Shown one piece after another: positions 6,003-6,016 of a stretch of 6,016 nucleotides of DNA. The position numbers and the translations under genes were made by a program. Below the pieces are notes generated by a model that was not told the origin of the DNA, ran no database searches, and saw only the letters and a program-made list of their open reading frames with translations. Numbering within the stretch: the stretch's first letter is position 1; each line of letters starts with the position of its first letter. Source of the DNA: Candidatus Peregrinibacteria bacterium (GTDB taxonomy: Bacteria; Patescibacteriota; Gracilibacteria; UM-FILTER-43-11); assembly GCA_030618315.1 (NCBI GenBank), contig JAUXDO010000074.1, positions 1-6,016 of the forward strand. The letters are read 5' to 3'.

Positions 6003-6010
6003 CAAATATA
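6003..6010 (-). promoter_or_regulatory. Bacteroidota -7 promoter box of tRNA-Val
   Basis: Minus-strand TATATTTG matches TAnnTTTG exactly and lies 18 nt ahead of the mature tRNA 5' end, leaving room for a short leader. The -33 box would fall outside the window. A match at this position is the clearest taxonomic clue in the window. Confidence 0.65.
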
Positions 6011-6016
6011 CAGGTA

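Noticed and set aside
5469..6016. Mobile element, integrase or CRISPR array near the tRNA
   Set aside because: No recombinase or transposase coding sequence and no regularly spaced repeats; only short repeats with ambiguous meaning.

Overview
The window looks like accessory DNA from a member of the Bacteroidota. It is AT-rich. The four protein genes have weak or no Shine-Dalgarno sequences and A-rich leaders. Two perfect matches to the Bacteroidota -7 promoter box (TAnnTTTG) lie where promoters are expected, upstream of the tRNA gene and of the first protein gene. The tRNA does not encode its CCA end. The genus cannot be read from the sequence.

Layout, right to left because everything supported is on the minus strand: a tRNA-Val(UAC) gene (5910-5984) with its promoter and a terminator hairpin; about 410 bases without a convincing gene (5469-5880), holding a GC-richer segment with inverted repeats, a short tandem repeat and the likely operon promoter; then a tight four-gene operon. 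In transcription order its genes are a ParB-fold DNA-binding-type protein (5468-4062), a SNF2-family helicase/translocase (4055-2163), a DUF3883 protein with a PD-(D/E)XK-type nuclease site (2166-1213), and a D12-class (Dam-like) adenine-N6 DNA methyltransferase (1209-241). Junctions are 6 nt, a 4-nt ATGA overlap, and 3 nt. The last 240 bases hold a strong minus-strand terminator (68-94) and a stretch with no intact gene.

The combination of modification enzyme, nuclease and DNA translocase in one transcript reads as a restriction-modification-like phage defence system with separate subunits. The unusual component is the ParB-like first gene, which has no ParA partner. My working model, an inference, is that the methyltransferase marks host DNA, the ParB-like protein recognises or loads onto DNA (or controls expression), the SNF2 motor translocates or remodels, and the DUF3883 nuclease cuts unmarked DNA. 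The gene set does not match any named system I can recall with confidence (not DISARM, BREX, Dnd/Ssp, Dpd or classical type I/III). Placement beside a tRNA gene and similar hairpins at both edges fit a defence island or cargo cassette, but no integrase, transposase or clear attachment-site duplication is visible.
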